Assembly: GCA_964481475.1 (NCBI GenBank)
Contig: CAYZTG010000008.1
Span: 1-34,816 of the forward strand
From: DUQU01 sp964481475
Lineage (GTDB): Bacteria > Bacillota_I > Bacilli_A > Acholeplasmatales > UBA5453
Reading direction: 5' to 3'
DNA length: 34,816 nt
In this document: piece by piece, positions 9,519 through 17,505 of the stretch
How positions within the stretch are numbered: the stretch's first letter is position 1
Layout of the letters: each line of letters opens with the position of its first letter
Program-made: the position numbers and the translations under genes
The notes under the pieces: model-generated
Databases searched by the model: none
What the model saw: the letters and a program-made list of their open reading frames with translations, nothing else
What the model was told of the DNA's origin: nothing

Positions 9519-9557
9519 ATAAATCATCCTTTCTATTATGCAATTTTGTCCGAGAAT

Positions 9558-9585
9558 ATTATAGCATAAAACAATATTTTCTCAA
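9558..9585 (-). promoter_or_regulatory. ppdK promoter
   Basis: On the minus strand: TTGAGA (9580-9585), a 16-base spacer ending in TGC, then TATAAT (9558-9563). The TG one base before the -10 makes it an extended -10 promoter. Transcription would begin near 9551, giving a short leader of about 33 bases. Confidence 0.8.
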
Positions 9586-9598
9586 TAAAATACATAAG

Positions 9599-9612
9599 TG
9601 TTAGCGCATTCA
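9599..9612 (-). promoter_or_regulatory. cre-like (catabolite-responsive) element upstream of ppdK
   Basis: Read on the minus strand, TGAATGCGCTAACA matches 12 of 14 positions of the strong cre TGAAAGCGCTTACA. It is centred about 55 bases upstream of the predicted ppdK start point, a position from which CcpA activates in Bacillus (as at ackA). No CcpA/HPr gene is in the window, so its use is an inference. Confidence 0.5.
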
Positions 9613-9681
9613 TTGTATAAAAGATGTAAAAAAATGTAAAAGTCAACTATTTATTTAGAAATATTATCGTTTCAAAGGTTG

Positions 9682-9707
9682 TTAAATCAAGATTAATCAA
9701 GATTTAA
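9682..9707. promoter_or_regulatory. 26-bp imperfect palindrome in the ppdK/DHH intergenic region
   Basis: TTAAATC and GATTTAA flank the palindrome GATTAATC, with mismatched AA/AA pairs between, all symmetric about 9694/9695. It lies in the 330-base gap between ppdK and the DHH operon, which otherwise holds only the ppdK promoter, the cre-like site and the downstream promoter. It has no T run, so it looks like an operator rather than a terminator. Its binding protein is unknown. Confidence 0.35.
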
Positions 9708-9813
9708 CTATAGAAAGTGTAATTAAAAAAGTCATTTGAAAAGAAAAACTTACTTAAAAAATAAGGTAAATATTTCTAATAAAGAGAATAAACAAGAAAT
9801 ATTTAATTCTAAA

Positions 9814-9822
9814 TGGTATAAT
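9814..9822 (+). promoter_or_regulatory. Extended -10 promoter of the DHH-ttcA-mnmE operon
   Basis: TGG precedes TATAAT (9817-9822). No good -35 is present at the usual distance. Transcription would start near 9829, so the ATG at 9837 is too close to be the start and the one at 9849 fits. Confidence 0.65.
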
Positions 9823-9848
9823 TTAATGTATGAGAAATGAGGTTTACA

Positions 9849-10790
9849 ATGTATAAAAAAATTGATGAACTAATAAATAAATATGAAACTATTATTATTC
9901 ATAGACATAAAAACCCTGATATGGACGCAATTGGTTCTCAAATGGGATTAGCTTATTTAATTAGAGAAAAATATCCTAACAAACTAGTTTTTGTAGTTGG
10001 AGACGAAAATAGATTCGTCAAAGAACCGATGAGCATTATTGACGAAACAGCTTTTGAAGGAAGCCTAAGTATTATTGTTGATGTTGCTGTTGATTTTATG
10101 ATTAGCGACGAGCGGTATAAATTAGCTAAAGAAACTTTAATAATTGACCATCACACAAATAGTGCCAATATACCAGCAACTACCTTTATTGATAGTTCAT
10201 TTAGTTCAGCAAGCGAATATATTGTGGAGATATTTAAGAGTTTAGGATACAAGTTTAATAAGCAAATAAATGAATATTTGTATGCGGGGATGATTATGGA
10301 TACTGGTAGGTTTATGTATTTGAAAAATGCCAAAAAAACATTTGAAATTGCTGCGTTTTTAATGGAAGAGAATTTTGATTTTCAAAAACTATATAATTGG
10401 TTATATGTGGAACCACTAGAGAGAAGATTACTTAAACATCAATTTGAAAGTAGGTTTGTTTTTGAAGACGGAATAGCGTATCTGAAAAACACTAAAGAAG
10501 ACTTAGAAAAGATGAATATAGACACATTTTCTGTTTCAAGAGGAATGGTTAATTTAGCTTCCGGGATTGAGGAAATTAAAATTTGGTTAAATTTTACTTA
10601 TGATAACGAAACTAATAAAATTATTGGAGAGTTTAGAAGTAGAGGAATTATTATTGTTGATGTTGCAAAATCATTTGGTGGTGGAGGACACAACTTTGCT
10701 TGTGGAGCGGCACTAAATGATTGGGAAGAAGTAGATTTAATTATTAATGAGTATAAAAAATTATTAAAGGAGGATAATTATGAATCCTAA
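9849..10790 (+). CDS. DHH/DHHA1 phosphoesterase (NrnA-like), first of a tandem pair
   Basis: This 313-residue cytoplasmic protein resembles NrnA. That family degrades 2-5-mers of RNA and removes the 3' phosphate of pAp; some relatives cleave c-di-AMP products. Metal ligands of the DHH domain are visible: H18 and H20, D24, D26 (HRHKNPDMDAIGS), a VDVAVD strand, then IDHH and MDTGRF. The DHHA1 domain ends with the substrate-binding FGGGGHNFACGAA near residues 280-292. I chose ATG 9849 because an ATGAGG site lies 6 bases upstream; the ATG at 9837 would put that site inside the gene. It overlaps the next DHH gene by 11 bases. The exact substrate cannot be read from sequence. Confidence 0.88.
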   Translation: MYKKIDELINKYETIIIHRHKNPDMDAIGSQMGLAYLIREKYPNKLVFVVGDENRFVKEPMSIIDETAFEGSLSIIVDVAVDFMISDERYKLAKETLIIDHHTNSANIPATTFIDSSFSSASEYIVEIFKSLGYKFNKQINEYLYAGMIMDTGRFMYLKNAKKTFEIAAFLMEENFDFQKLYNWLYVEPLERRLLKHQFESRFVFEDGIAYLKNTKEDLEKMNIDTFSVSRGMVNLASGIEEIKIWLNFTYDNETNKIIGEFRSRGIIIVDVAKSFGGGGHNFACGAALNDWEEVDLIINEYKKLLKEDNYES

Positions 10791-11733
10791 AGAACTATTA
10801 TTAAATAAAATTAAAGAGTATGAATATATTATTATTCATGGACATACAAGACCAGATGGTGATTGTTACGGTGCTCAATTTGGGCTTAAAAACATTATTA
10901 AAGAATCATATCCTAAAAAGAAGGTCTTTGTTGTGGGAGAAACAAGTAATTATGTTTCTTTTGTTGGTACTCCCGATGTAATTAAAGATGAAGCCTATAG
11001 GAACGCCTTAAGTATTGTTGTTGATACTGGAAGTGAAAAAAGAATAAGTGATAAAAGATATAAATTAGCTAAAGAAGTTTTTAAAATAGATCATCATGTT
11101 GAAGAAGAAGATTCATTTTATGCTAACTACTATTGGGTTGATGATTTACTTCCATCTTGTAGTCAAATGATTGCTGATTTTTATCGAACATATCGAGCAG
11201 AACTAAAAATATCTTTTGAAGGCGCAAGAGCAATGTATGTGGGAATTTTAACCGATACAGGAAGATTTAGATATCGTGGCGTTGACCGTAGTACTCATGA
11301 ACTAGCAGGAATGTTACTTGATTATAATGTTGATGTTGAAGAAATTGATAATTATTTATCAGTAGAAGAAATGAATTCAATTAGACTAAAAGGGGAAGTT
11401 TTAAGTAACTTTATAACTACTGAAGGGGGTTTTATTTACTATATTATTACCCAAGAACTAATGGATAGAATGAAGGTAACACATGAACAGGCTAGCGCCA
11501 TGGTTGGTAATTTAGCAGGGATTGAAGGCTATCCGGTCTGGGCTTTATTATTAGAAGATAATGGGGAATATCGAATTAGATTAAGAAGTAGGGGCCCAGA
11601 GATTCAAAGACTTGCAACCAAGTGGAGAGGTGGCGGACATCAAAAAGCTGCCGGAGCCTTATTAAAAGATTTAAATGAATTAGCTGAGTTTATCAATGAT
11701 GTTGAGAGTTTAATAAAAAATGAAAGTATGTAA
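10780..11733 (+). CDS. DHH/DHHA1 phosphoesterase (NrnA-like), second of a tandem pair
   Basis: This 317-residue protein belongs to the same family as its upstream neighbour and is a diverged paralogue. The ligands are H20, H22, D26 and D28 (HGHTRPDGDCYG), then VDTGS, IDHH and TDTGRF, and a DHHA1 signature WRGGGHQKAAGA near the C-terminus. The ATG is set by an AAAGGAGG site inside the end of the preceding gene, so the pair is translationally coupled. Both copies keep every DHH metal-binding motif, so neither looks like a degenerate copy. A split of tasks between nanoRNA degradation and pAp dephosphorylation is plausible but only inferred. Confidence 0.88.
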   Translation: MNPKELLLNKIKEYEYIIIHGHTRPDGDCYGAQFGLKNIIKESYPKKKVFVVGETSNYVSFVGTPDVIKDEAYRNALSIVVDTGSEKRISDKRYKLAKEVFKIDHHVEEEDSFYANYYWVDDLLPSCSQMIADFYRTYRAELKISFEGARAMYVGILTDTGRFRYRGVDRSTHELAGMLLDYNVDVEEIDNYLSVEEMNSIRLKGEVLSNFITTEGGFIYYIITQELMDRMKVTHEQASAMVGNLAGIEGYPVWALLLEDNGEYRIRLRSRGPEIQRLATKWRGGGHQKAAGALLKDLNELAEFINDVESLIKNESM

Positions 11734-12589
11734 TACATTAGTTAACGATGTTAGTCAACTAAAACCGTTAGTAGAAATTGAAAGATCACTTCAAACTTCT
11801 TATCGTAAATATCTTTGGAAACCTTTTATTAAAGCGATTAAAGAATTTAACTTGATTGAAGAAAATGATAAGATAGCAATAGCGGTAAGTGGTGGAAAAG
11901 ATTCCCTTATTTTAGCAAAACTCTTTAGTGAGTTACATAAATATAGCGAAATTCCTTTTGAACTAGAATTTATTGCGATGGACCCTGGATTTAACTCACT
12001 TAATAGAAAGTTTTTAGAAGATAATGCTAAGTATTTAAATATACCAATTAAGATTAGAAATAGTGATATTTTTAACGTTGCCCAAAAGATTGCTGGAGAA
12101 AATCCTTGCTATATGTGTGCAAGAATGCGAAGAGGCTTCTTGTACAACTTTGCTAAAGAATTAGGATGTAATAAACTTGCTTTAGGACACCATTTTGATG
12201 ACGTTATAGAAACCACAATGTTAAACATTTTTTATGGTTCGCAATTTAAAACAATGGTTCCCAAAATAAGAGCTGAAAATTTTTCAGAAATGGAACTAAT
12301 TAGACCGCTAGTTTTTATTAAAGAAGAAGATATTATTAGATTTTTTAAAACAGCTGGCATTAATACAATGAATTGTGGTTGTGAAGTTGCAGCCTCTAAA
12401 TATAGTTCAAAAAGAGCATACATTAAGCAACTAATTAAGAACTTAAAAGAGGATAACCCAGAAATTGATCTCTCTATCTTTAATAGTGCAACCAATGTAA
12501 ATCTTAATCAAGTTTATGGATATGAAATTAATAACGAAAAGAAGGATTTTAATAATATTTACAAAGAAACTTTGAAAAAGGAAAAATAA
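11720..12589 (+). CDS. ttcA: TtcA-family tRNA thiolation enzyme
   Basis: This 289-residue N-type ATP pyrophosphatase has the PP-loop SGGKDS at residues 57-62. It also has the PCxxC cysteine pair (C130, C133), the LALGHHFDDVIETTMLN segment and a third cysteine site NCGC, the pattern of the iron-sulfur TtcA/TtuA group. TtcA makes 2-thiocytidine at position 32 of some tRNAs; related proteins thiolate other positions, so the target base is an inference. It overlaps the second DHH gene by 14 bases. No convincing ribosome site lies close to ATG 11720, which points to translational coupling or a slightly later start. MnmE follows after 4 bases. Confidence 0.82.
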   Translation: MKVCNTLVNDVSQLKPLVEIERSLQTSYRKYLWKPFIKAIKEFNLIEENDKIAIAVSGGKDSLILAKLFSELHKYSEIPFELEFIAMDPGFNSLNRKFLEDNAKYLNIPIKIRNSDIFNVAQKIAGENPCYMCARMRRGFLYNFAKELGCNKLALGHHFDDVIETTMLNIFYGSQFKTMVPKIRAENFSEMELIRPLVFIKEEDIIRFFKTAGINTMNCGCEVAASKYSSKRAYIKQLIKNLKEDNPEIDLSIFNSATNVNLNQVYGYEINNEKKDFNNIYKETLKKEK

Positions 12590-12593
12590 GAAA

Positions 12594-13937
12594 ATGATTT
12601 TAGATACTATATGTGCAATATCAACTGCATATGGCACAGCTGGAATTAGTGTAATTAGAGTAACCGGTGATGAGGCCATAACAAAAGTTAATCAAATTTT
12701 CCAAGGCAAAGATTTAACCAAAGTTGAGACACACACAGTTTCTTATGGTTTTATTCTTGATGAAGATAATAAAGCAATTGATGAAGTGATGATTGCTGTT
12801 TTTAAGGCGCCTAGAAGTTTCACAAGCGAAAATATGGTGGAAATATCAACACATGGAGGAATCTTAGTTACAAACAAAGTATTAAAAAGACTACTTAGTA
12901 TCGGACTTAGATTAGCAAATCCTGGCGAATTTACTGAAAGAGCATTTGTTCACGGAAGAATTGATTTAGCCGAAAGTGAAGCTGTAATGGATTTAATAAA
13001 CGCTAAAAATGAAAACGCAATGAAGTTAGCAATTCATGGTTTAAAAGGAGATACATCGAAACTTATTAAAGAGCTAAGAGATAAACTATTAACAATAATT
13101 GCCGTAATAGAAGTTAATATTGATTATCCTGAATATGATGACACCATTTTAATGACAAACGAAATAATCAAACCAGAAATAACTAAGTTTATTAAAGAAT
13201 TAGACACCATTTTAAAAACCGCTAATAAAGGAAGAATGATTAGAGAAGGAGTAAAAACTGCGATCATTGGTAAAACTAACGTGGGAAAGTCTAGTTTACT
13301 AAATGCTTTATTAAATGAGGAGAGAGCAATTGTCACTAATGTTGCTGGGACAACTAGAGATACAATTGAAGCTAATATTAATATTGGCGGAATTACACTT
13401 AATTTAGTTGATACCGCAGGCATTAGAGAAACAAGTGATGTTGTTGAACAAATTGGTGTAAAAAGAAGTAAGAAAGCAATTAAAGAAGCAGAACTAATTA
13501 TTTTAGTTTTAGATATAAGCGAAGACTTAACAAGTGAAGATGAAGAACTATTAAAACTAACAAATGATAAAGTAAGAATCATTGTGGGGAATAAAAAAGA
13601 CTTAGGAGAGAAGACATATTTAAAGGATATTATTTCATTAAGTGTTTTAAATGATGAAGGCTTAGAAAGCCTTGAAGATGCGATTATCAAACGATTAGAA
13701 TTAACGGAAATTGGTGATGATTTTAACTATATTTCCAATGTAAGACATATTCAAAAATTAGAAGAAACTAGAAATTTAATGAAAGAAGTAATAAAATCTA
13801 TCGATCTTGGAATGCCAATTGATATGGTAGAAGTAGATATAAAAAATGCTTGGCAGACCTTAGGAGAAATTATTGGGGAATATCATCCTGAGGATTTAAT
13901 AAAAGAGTTATTTTCTAAGTTTTGCCTTGGAAAATAG
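12594..13937 (+). CDS. mnmE: tRNA modification GTPase MnmE
   Basis: With MnmG, MnmE adds the carboxymethylaminomethyl group to wobble U34 of certain tRNAs, using a methylene-tetrahydrofolate one-carbon unit. The 447-residue protein has the N-terminal folate-binding domain (DTICAISTAYGTAGISVIR) and a helical domain. The G domain is inserted in the helical domain: G1 GKTNVGKS at 226-233, the switch region GTTRDT, G3 DTAGIRE and G4 NKKD. The C-terminal FCLGK carries the catalytic cysteine. An AAGGA site lies about 11 bases before the ATG. The partner mnmG is not in the window. It clusters with another tRNA-modification gene, ttcA. Confidence 0.96.
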   Translation: MILDTICAISTAYGTAGISVIRVTGDEAITKVNQIFQGKDLTKVETHTVSYGFILDEDNKAIDEVMIAVFKAPRSFTSENMVEISTHGGILVTNKVLKRLLSIGLRLANPGEFTERAFVHGRIDLAESEAVMDLINAKNENAMKLAIHGLKGDTSKLIKELRDKLLTIIAVIEVNIDYPEYDDTILMTNEIIKPEITKFIKELDTILKTANKGRMIREGVKTAIIGKTNVGKSSLLNALLNEERAIVTNVAGTTRDTIEANINIGGITLNLVDTAGIRETSDVVEQIGVKRSKKAIKEAELIILVLDISEDLTSEDEELLKLTNDKVRIIVGNKKDLGEKTYLKDIISLSVLNDEGLESLEDAIIKRLELTEIGDDFNYISNVRHIQKLEETRNLMKEVIKSIDLGMPIDMVEVDIKNAWQTLGEIIGEYHPEDLIKELFSKFCLGK

Positions 13938-13947
13938 GGAGGAAATT

Positions 13948-14658
13948 ATGAAAAAAATAGTAGAAACAACTAATTTAACTAAAAAGTACAAAGAAGTTAT
14001 TGCCGTAAATGAAGTAAACATGACAATTTATGAAGGCGATATTTATGGTTTTATTGGCGAAAATGGAGCAGGCAAATCAACAGTTATTAGACTAATTACA
14101 AATATTGCCAAACCAACTAGTGGAGGTTTTGAAATTAACTTACCCCAAAAACTAGGACAAGTTGCGGCGATAGTAGAAACACCAGCAATTCACAGTTCAT
14201 TAACAGCAATCGATAATTTAAGTTACCAAGCGACAATGTTAGGTTTGAAAAAAAGTAAGGAAGAACTGGAAGATTTACTAAGAGAAGTTAGTTTAGAAGA
14301 AGTCATTAATTTAAAGAAAAAAGCCAAAGATTTTTCTTTAGGAATGAAACAAAGACTTACGATTGCTTTAGCTTTAATGGGTGAACCAAAACTGATTTTA
14401 TTGGATGAGCCAATGAACGGATTAGATCCAGTAGGGATAAAGAAGATGCGTGATTTAATTTTAAAGTTAAATAAGGATAATAAGATTACTTTTTTGATTT
14501 CAAGTCATCTCCTAATGGAACTTGACAGAGTAGCAACCAAATATGGTTTTATTAGTAGAGGAAAATTAATAAAAGAAGTTTCAGCTGAAGAAATTCACCA
14601 AAGTGGTCTAACAATTGAAGAGTATTACTTAGAAACTGTGGTAGGAGGAAGAAAATGA
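13948..14658 (+). CDS. ABC transporter ATP-binding protein (ABC-2 exporter type)
   Basis: This 236-residue ATPase powers the membrane partner that follows. Walker A is GENGAGKST near residue 37, the signature is SLGMKQR and Walker B is LILLDEP. The C-terminal region resembles the BcrA/lantibiotic-immunity class of ABC-2 ATPases. I set the start at ATG 13948, five bases after GGGAGG; a TTG at 13927 in the same frame would put the ribosome site inside the gene and overlap mnmE. The stop TGA overlaps the start of the permease (ATGA), so the pair is translationally coupled. The cargo is unknown; self-protection against a peptide or lipid export are options. Confidence 0.9.
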   Translation: MKKIVETTNLTKKYKEVIAVNEVNMTIYEGDIYGFIGENGAGKSTVIRLITNIAKPTSGGFEINLPQKLGQVAAIVETPAIHSSLTAIDNLSYQATMLGLKKSKEELEDLLREVSLEEVINLKKKAKDFSLGMKQRLTIALALMGEPKLILLDEPMNGLDPVGIKKMRDLILKLNKDNKITFLISSHLLMELDRVATKYGFISRGKLIKEVSAEEIHQSGLTIEEYYLETVVGGRK

Positions 14659-15422
14659 TTAATATTTTAAAAGCAGAGTTTAAAAAGTTCTTTAAAACAA
14701 AAACATTTATTATTTTAATTATTATTACATTAGCATTTCCTTTATTTACTAGTGGTCTTTATAAAATCCTAGAAAATTTAATTGATAATCAAGGAATGAT
14801 TGGCATTGATAATATAATTAGCTCGCTAGCTGTTTTTGACAGCTCTTTTGGGCCACTTCAAAATTACGGATTAATCTTGCTTATTTTTATTTTAGTCTTA
14901 GTTGTCAATGACTTTACTCAAAATACAATCAGAAACAAACTGATTGCAGGATATAAGAGAACAAAAGTTTATTTATCATCAACAATATTTGCTTTAACAA
15001 TAATGTTTGTTGCAGTAACAATTTATGCTTTCTTAAGTTATTTATTAACAGGATTATTTATTAGCTTTGGGAATGAAACGGCATTAGATATTATTAAAGC
15101 ATATTTTTTAAATATTAGTTCAATTTTAGTTATTTATAGCTTTGTAGTTTTCAATAGTTATATTTTTAAAAGAATTGGGGCAACACTGGGAATCGTCTTA
15201 GGTACACTTTTTGTAATAATGTTGGCATTTAGTATTATCTCCATAGGGCTTGAAGAAAACACAATAAATAATATTTTAATTGTCTTGCCGTTTTTAAAGA
15301 TATTTAGTGTTGTATCTGCTGTAAAAGTCAACTATTTATTATCAATAATCATAAACTTAGTTTATGTTGGAGGTATTACGGGTTTAGGCATTCTTGCTAC
15401 TAAAAATATTGATTTTAAATAA
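14655..15422 (+). CDS. ABC-2 type transporter permease
   Basis: This 255-residue membrane protein partners the preceding ATPase. It starts with a short cytoplasmic amphipathic stretch (LKAEFKKFFKTK) typical of ABC-2 permeases. About six hydrophobic segments follow, including TFIILIIITLAFPLFTSG, LILLIFILVLVVND and TIMFVAVTIYAFLSYLL. The ATG overlaps the ATPase stop by 4 bases and is preceded by GGAGG. It is the last gene of the DHH-ttcA-mnmE operon; no terminator hairpin with a T run follows before the dnaX promoter. Substrate not identifiable. Confidence 0.86.
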   Translation: MINILKAEFKKFFKTKTFIILIIITLAFPLFTSGLYKILENLIDNQGMIGIDNIISSLAVFDSSFGPLQNYGLILLIFILVLVVNDFTQNTIRNKLIAGYKRTKVYLSSTIFALTIMFVAVTIYAFLSYLLTGLFISFGNETALDIIKAYFLNISSILVIYSFVVFNSYIFKRIGATLGIVLGTLFVIMLAFSIISIGLEENTINNILIVLPFLKIFSVVSAVKVNYLLSIIINLVYVGGITGLGILATKNIDFK

Positions 15423-15457
15423 GCTAAAGAACTGACGATATATTTACGATTTTAATT

Positions 15458-15485
15458 TTGTATCTTTAAAGATACATGATATAAT
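15458..15485 (+). promoter_or_regulatory. dnaX promoter with an internal palindrome
   Basis: TTGTAT (15458-15463), a 16-base spacer and TATAAT (15480-15485) preceded by TGA. A perfect 18-bp palindrome, TGTATCTTTAAAGATACA (15459-15476), fills the spacer and most of the -35, exactly where a repressor would block polymerase. Confidence 0.65.
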
Positions 15486-15512
15486 AATAGAAGCAAGAAA
15501 GGAGAGAACGAT

Positions 15513-17222
15513 ATGGGTTATCAAGCTTTATATAGAACATATAGACCAAAGAATTTTAAAGATGTTGTTGGTCAAAATGTTATTGTTAGAACATTACAAA
15601 ATGCGATCTTAAATAATAAAGTTGCCCACGCTTATCTTTTTTCAGGGCCAAGAGGAACAGGAAAAACTAGTATTGCAAAAATATTTGCTAAAGCAGTTAA
15701 TTGCGAAAGAGGACCAGCCTTAGAACCATGCGGAGAATGCAACTCATGTATCTTATTAGAAGATGGACACCTTGGTGATGTAATTGAGATTGATGCAGCT
15801 AGTAATAATGGTGTGGATGAGATCAGAGAAATAAGAGATAAAGTTAATTATCTTCCTTCAATTGCTAAATATAAAGTCTATATTATTGATGAAGTTCATA
15901 TGTTAACGCAAGCAGCTTTTAATGCCTTACTAAAAACATTAGAAGAACCACCTGCACACGTGATCTTTGTTTTAGCAACAACAGAACCAAATAAAGTTAT
16001 TCCCACAATACTATCTCGTTGTCAAAGATTTGATTTTAGAGGAATTTCAATTAAAGATATTGAAAAGAAACTTTTTGAAATTAGAGAAAATGAATCCATT
16101 CAAATTAGCGATGAAGCAGTTAAAGAAATTGCTGTAAAAGCTGAAGGTGGTTTAAGAGATGCGATTAGTTTGTTAGACCAAACCGTTTCTTTTTCCAAAG
16201 GAGAAATTACTCTTGATGATGTGTATCAAGTATCTGGGTCTGTCTCTAGAGAAAATCTTTTAGGGCTAATTAATTTTATTAAAGAAAAAGACACATCTAA
16301 TAGTTTATCCTTACTTAATGAAATTGTTGAGGATGGAAAAGAAATAGCTAAAATAGTCGCTGATTTAATTGCAATTTTAAGAGACTTATTAATTGAAAAA
16401 AATATCGCTTTTGATGTGGAGAGAGCTACTTCATATTTAAAAGATGTGGTTAAAGACTTTTCTAATGATAGGATTTTTTACTACTTAGATATTTTAAACG
16501 AAACACAAAATAATATTAAGTGGACAATGCAAAAAAGGGCTTATTTAGAACTTGCTATTATTAAAATGATTGATCATGAACAAATTGAAAGAATTGATGA
16601 AAAAGAAAAAATTAGTTTGTTAATGAATAAAGTTAATGAACTAGAATTAAAGTTGAGTGATTTAAGTAGTAAACAATTTACTCAAGTTGTTAAAAAGGAA
16701 AAAGAAGTATTAGAAGAACCTTTAACTATAGAAATAGAACAAAAGGAAATCACGGTTAAAGATATTGAAGAAATTTTAAATGAAGGCGATGTAAATAAGA
16801 AAAACTTTTTGCTTAAAGGATGGCCTAACTTAAAACAAATTAAAGAACCACATAAGCACATTACAGCAGAACTATTAGCAGAAGGGGAGTTAGTTGCTTG
16901 CTCTAAAGATAAGATGTTATTAGTTTATCCAACTAAAACGGAATGTTTAATGTTGTTAAGAAGATCAAATAAGCAAATTGCCTTAAATATAATTAATGGT
17001 AAGCAAGAAAATATTAAAGATATTGTTTGTATTGATAGATTAAACTGGAACGTTTTGTTTAATTCATTTAAAGAACAGTGGGCAAGCGGCAATAAAAAAC
17101 CGAAACTTCCTGATTATAAATTAGGAATTTACGAGACTGTTGATGAAGAATATCAATCTCAAACATTGAAATTAGCATTAGACTTTTTCGGTAATGAAAA
17201 AGTAAGAACAAAGGAGAATTAA
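15513..17222 (+). CDS. dnaX: DNA polymerase III gamma/tau subunit
   Basis: This clamp-loader ATPase subunit of the replicase has 569 residues. Walker A GPRGTGKT begins at residue 45, the zinc-binding cysteines are C64, C73, C76 and C79, and Walker B/DExx is IDEVHML. The arginine-finger region LSRCQRFDFR follows, then a tau-like C-terminal extension of about 200 residues. The ATG follows AAAGGAGAG by 8 bases. It heads the conserved dnaX-ybaB-recR cluster. I did not find a slippery heptamer in the right frame, so there is no sequence sign that a shorter gamma form is made by frameshift. Confidence 0.96.
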   Translation: MGYQALYRTYRPKNFKDVVGQNVIVRTLQNAILNNKVAHAYLFSGPRGTGKTSIAKIFAKAVNCERGPALEPCGECNSCILLEDGHLGDVIEIDAASNNGVDEIREIRDKVNYLPSIAKYKVYIIDEVHMLTQAAFNALLKTLEEPPAHVIFVLATTEPNKVIPTILSRCQRFDFRGISIKDIEKKLFEIRENESIQISDEAVKEIAVKAEGGLRDAISLLDQTVSFSKGEITLDDVYQVSGSVSRENLLGLINFIKEKDTSNSLSLLNEIVEDGKEIAKIVADLIAILRDLLIEKNIAFDVERATSYLKDVVKDFSNDRIFYYLDILNETQNNIKWTMQKRAYLELAIIKMIDHEQIERIDEKEKISLLMNKVNELELKLSDLSSKQFTQVVKKEKEVLEEPLTIEIEQKEITVKDIEEILNEGDVNKKNFLLKGWPNLKQIKEPHKHITAELLAEGELVACSKDKMLLVYPTKTECLMLLRRSNKQIALNIINGKQENIKDIVCIDRLNWNVLFNSFKEQWASGNKKPKLPDYKLGIYETVDEEYQSQTLKLALDFFGNEKVRTKEN

Positions 17223-17223
17223 G

Positions 17224-17505
17224 ATGAACCAAAATATGGTAAAAAAATTACAAAAAATGCAGAAAGAAATGCAAGAAACTCAAGAAAGATTACAAATGAC
17301 AGAGTTTGAGGGAAAAGCTTCTGGCGTGACAGTAGTAATGTTAGGCTCTCATCAAGTAGTTGATTTAGTAATTGATGATGAACTTTTAGAAGACAAAGAT
17401 ATGTTGCAAGATGCAATTGTTGTAGCAATTAATAATGCAGTAGAAGCAGTAGATAAAACAACTCAAGAAGAAATGAGCAAATTTACTATGGGAATGGGAT
17501 TTTAA
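17224..17505 (+). CDS. YbaB/EbfC-family nucleoid-associated protein
   Basis: This is a 93-residue DNA-binding dimer of the YbaB/EbfC family (YaaK in Bacillus), which coats DNA and is almost always encoded between dnaX and recR. The N-terminal helix MVKKLQKMQKEMQETQERL and the core VVDLVIDDELLEDKDMLQDAIVVAINNA are characteristic. It starts 1 base after the dnaX stop with AAAGGAG upstream, and its stop overlaps the recR start by one base. This tight spacing points to co-translation with dnaX and recR. Confidence 0.93.
   Translation: MNQNMVKKLQKMQKEMQETQERLQMTEFEGKASGVTVVMLGSHQVVDLVIDDELLEDKDMLQDAIVVAINNAVEAVDKTTQEEMSKFTMGMGF

Noticed and set aside
13124..13690. Minus-strand 188-codon open frame within mnmE
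   Set aside because: It is a Ser/Leu-rich shadow of the MnmE G domain with no independent signals.
16530..16538. AAAAAAG run in dnaX as a programmed frameshift site
   Set aside because: The gene reads CAA AAA AGG here, one base out of register with the A-AAA-AAG pattern used in E. coli dnaX, and I saw no clear downstream stimulatory hairpin.
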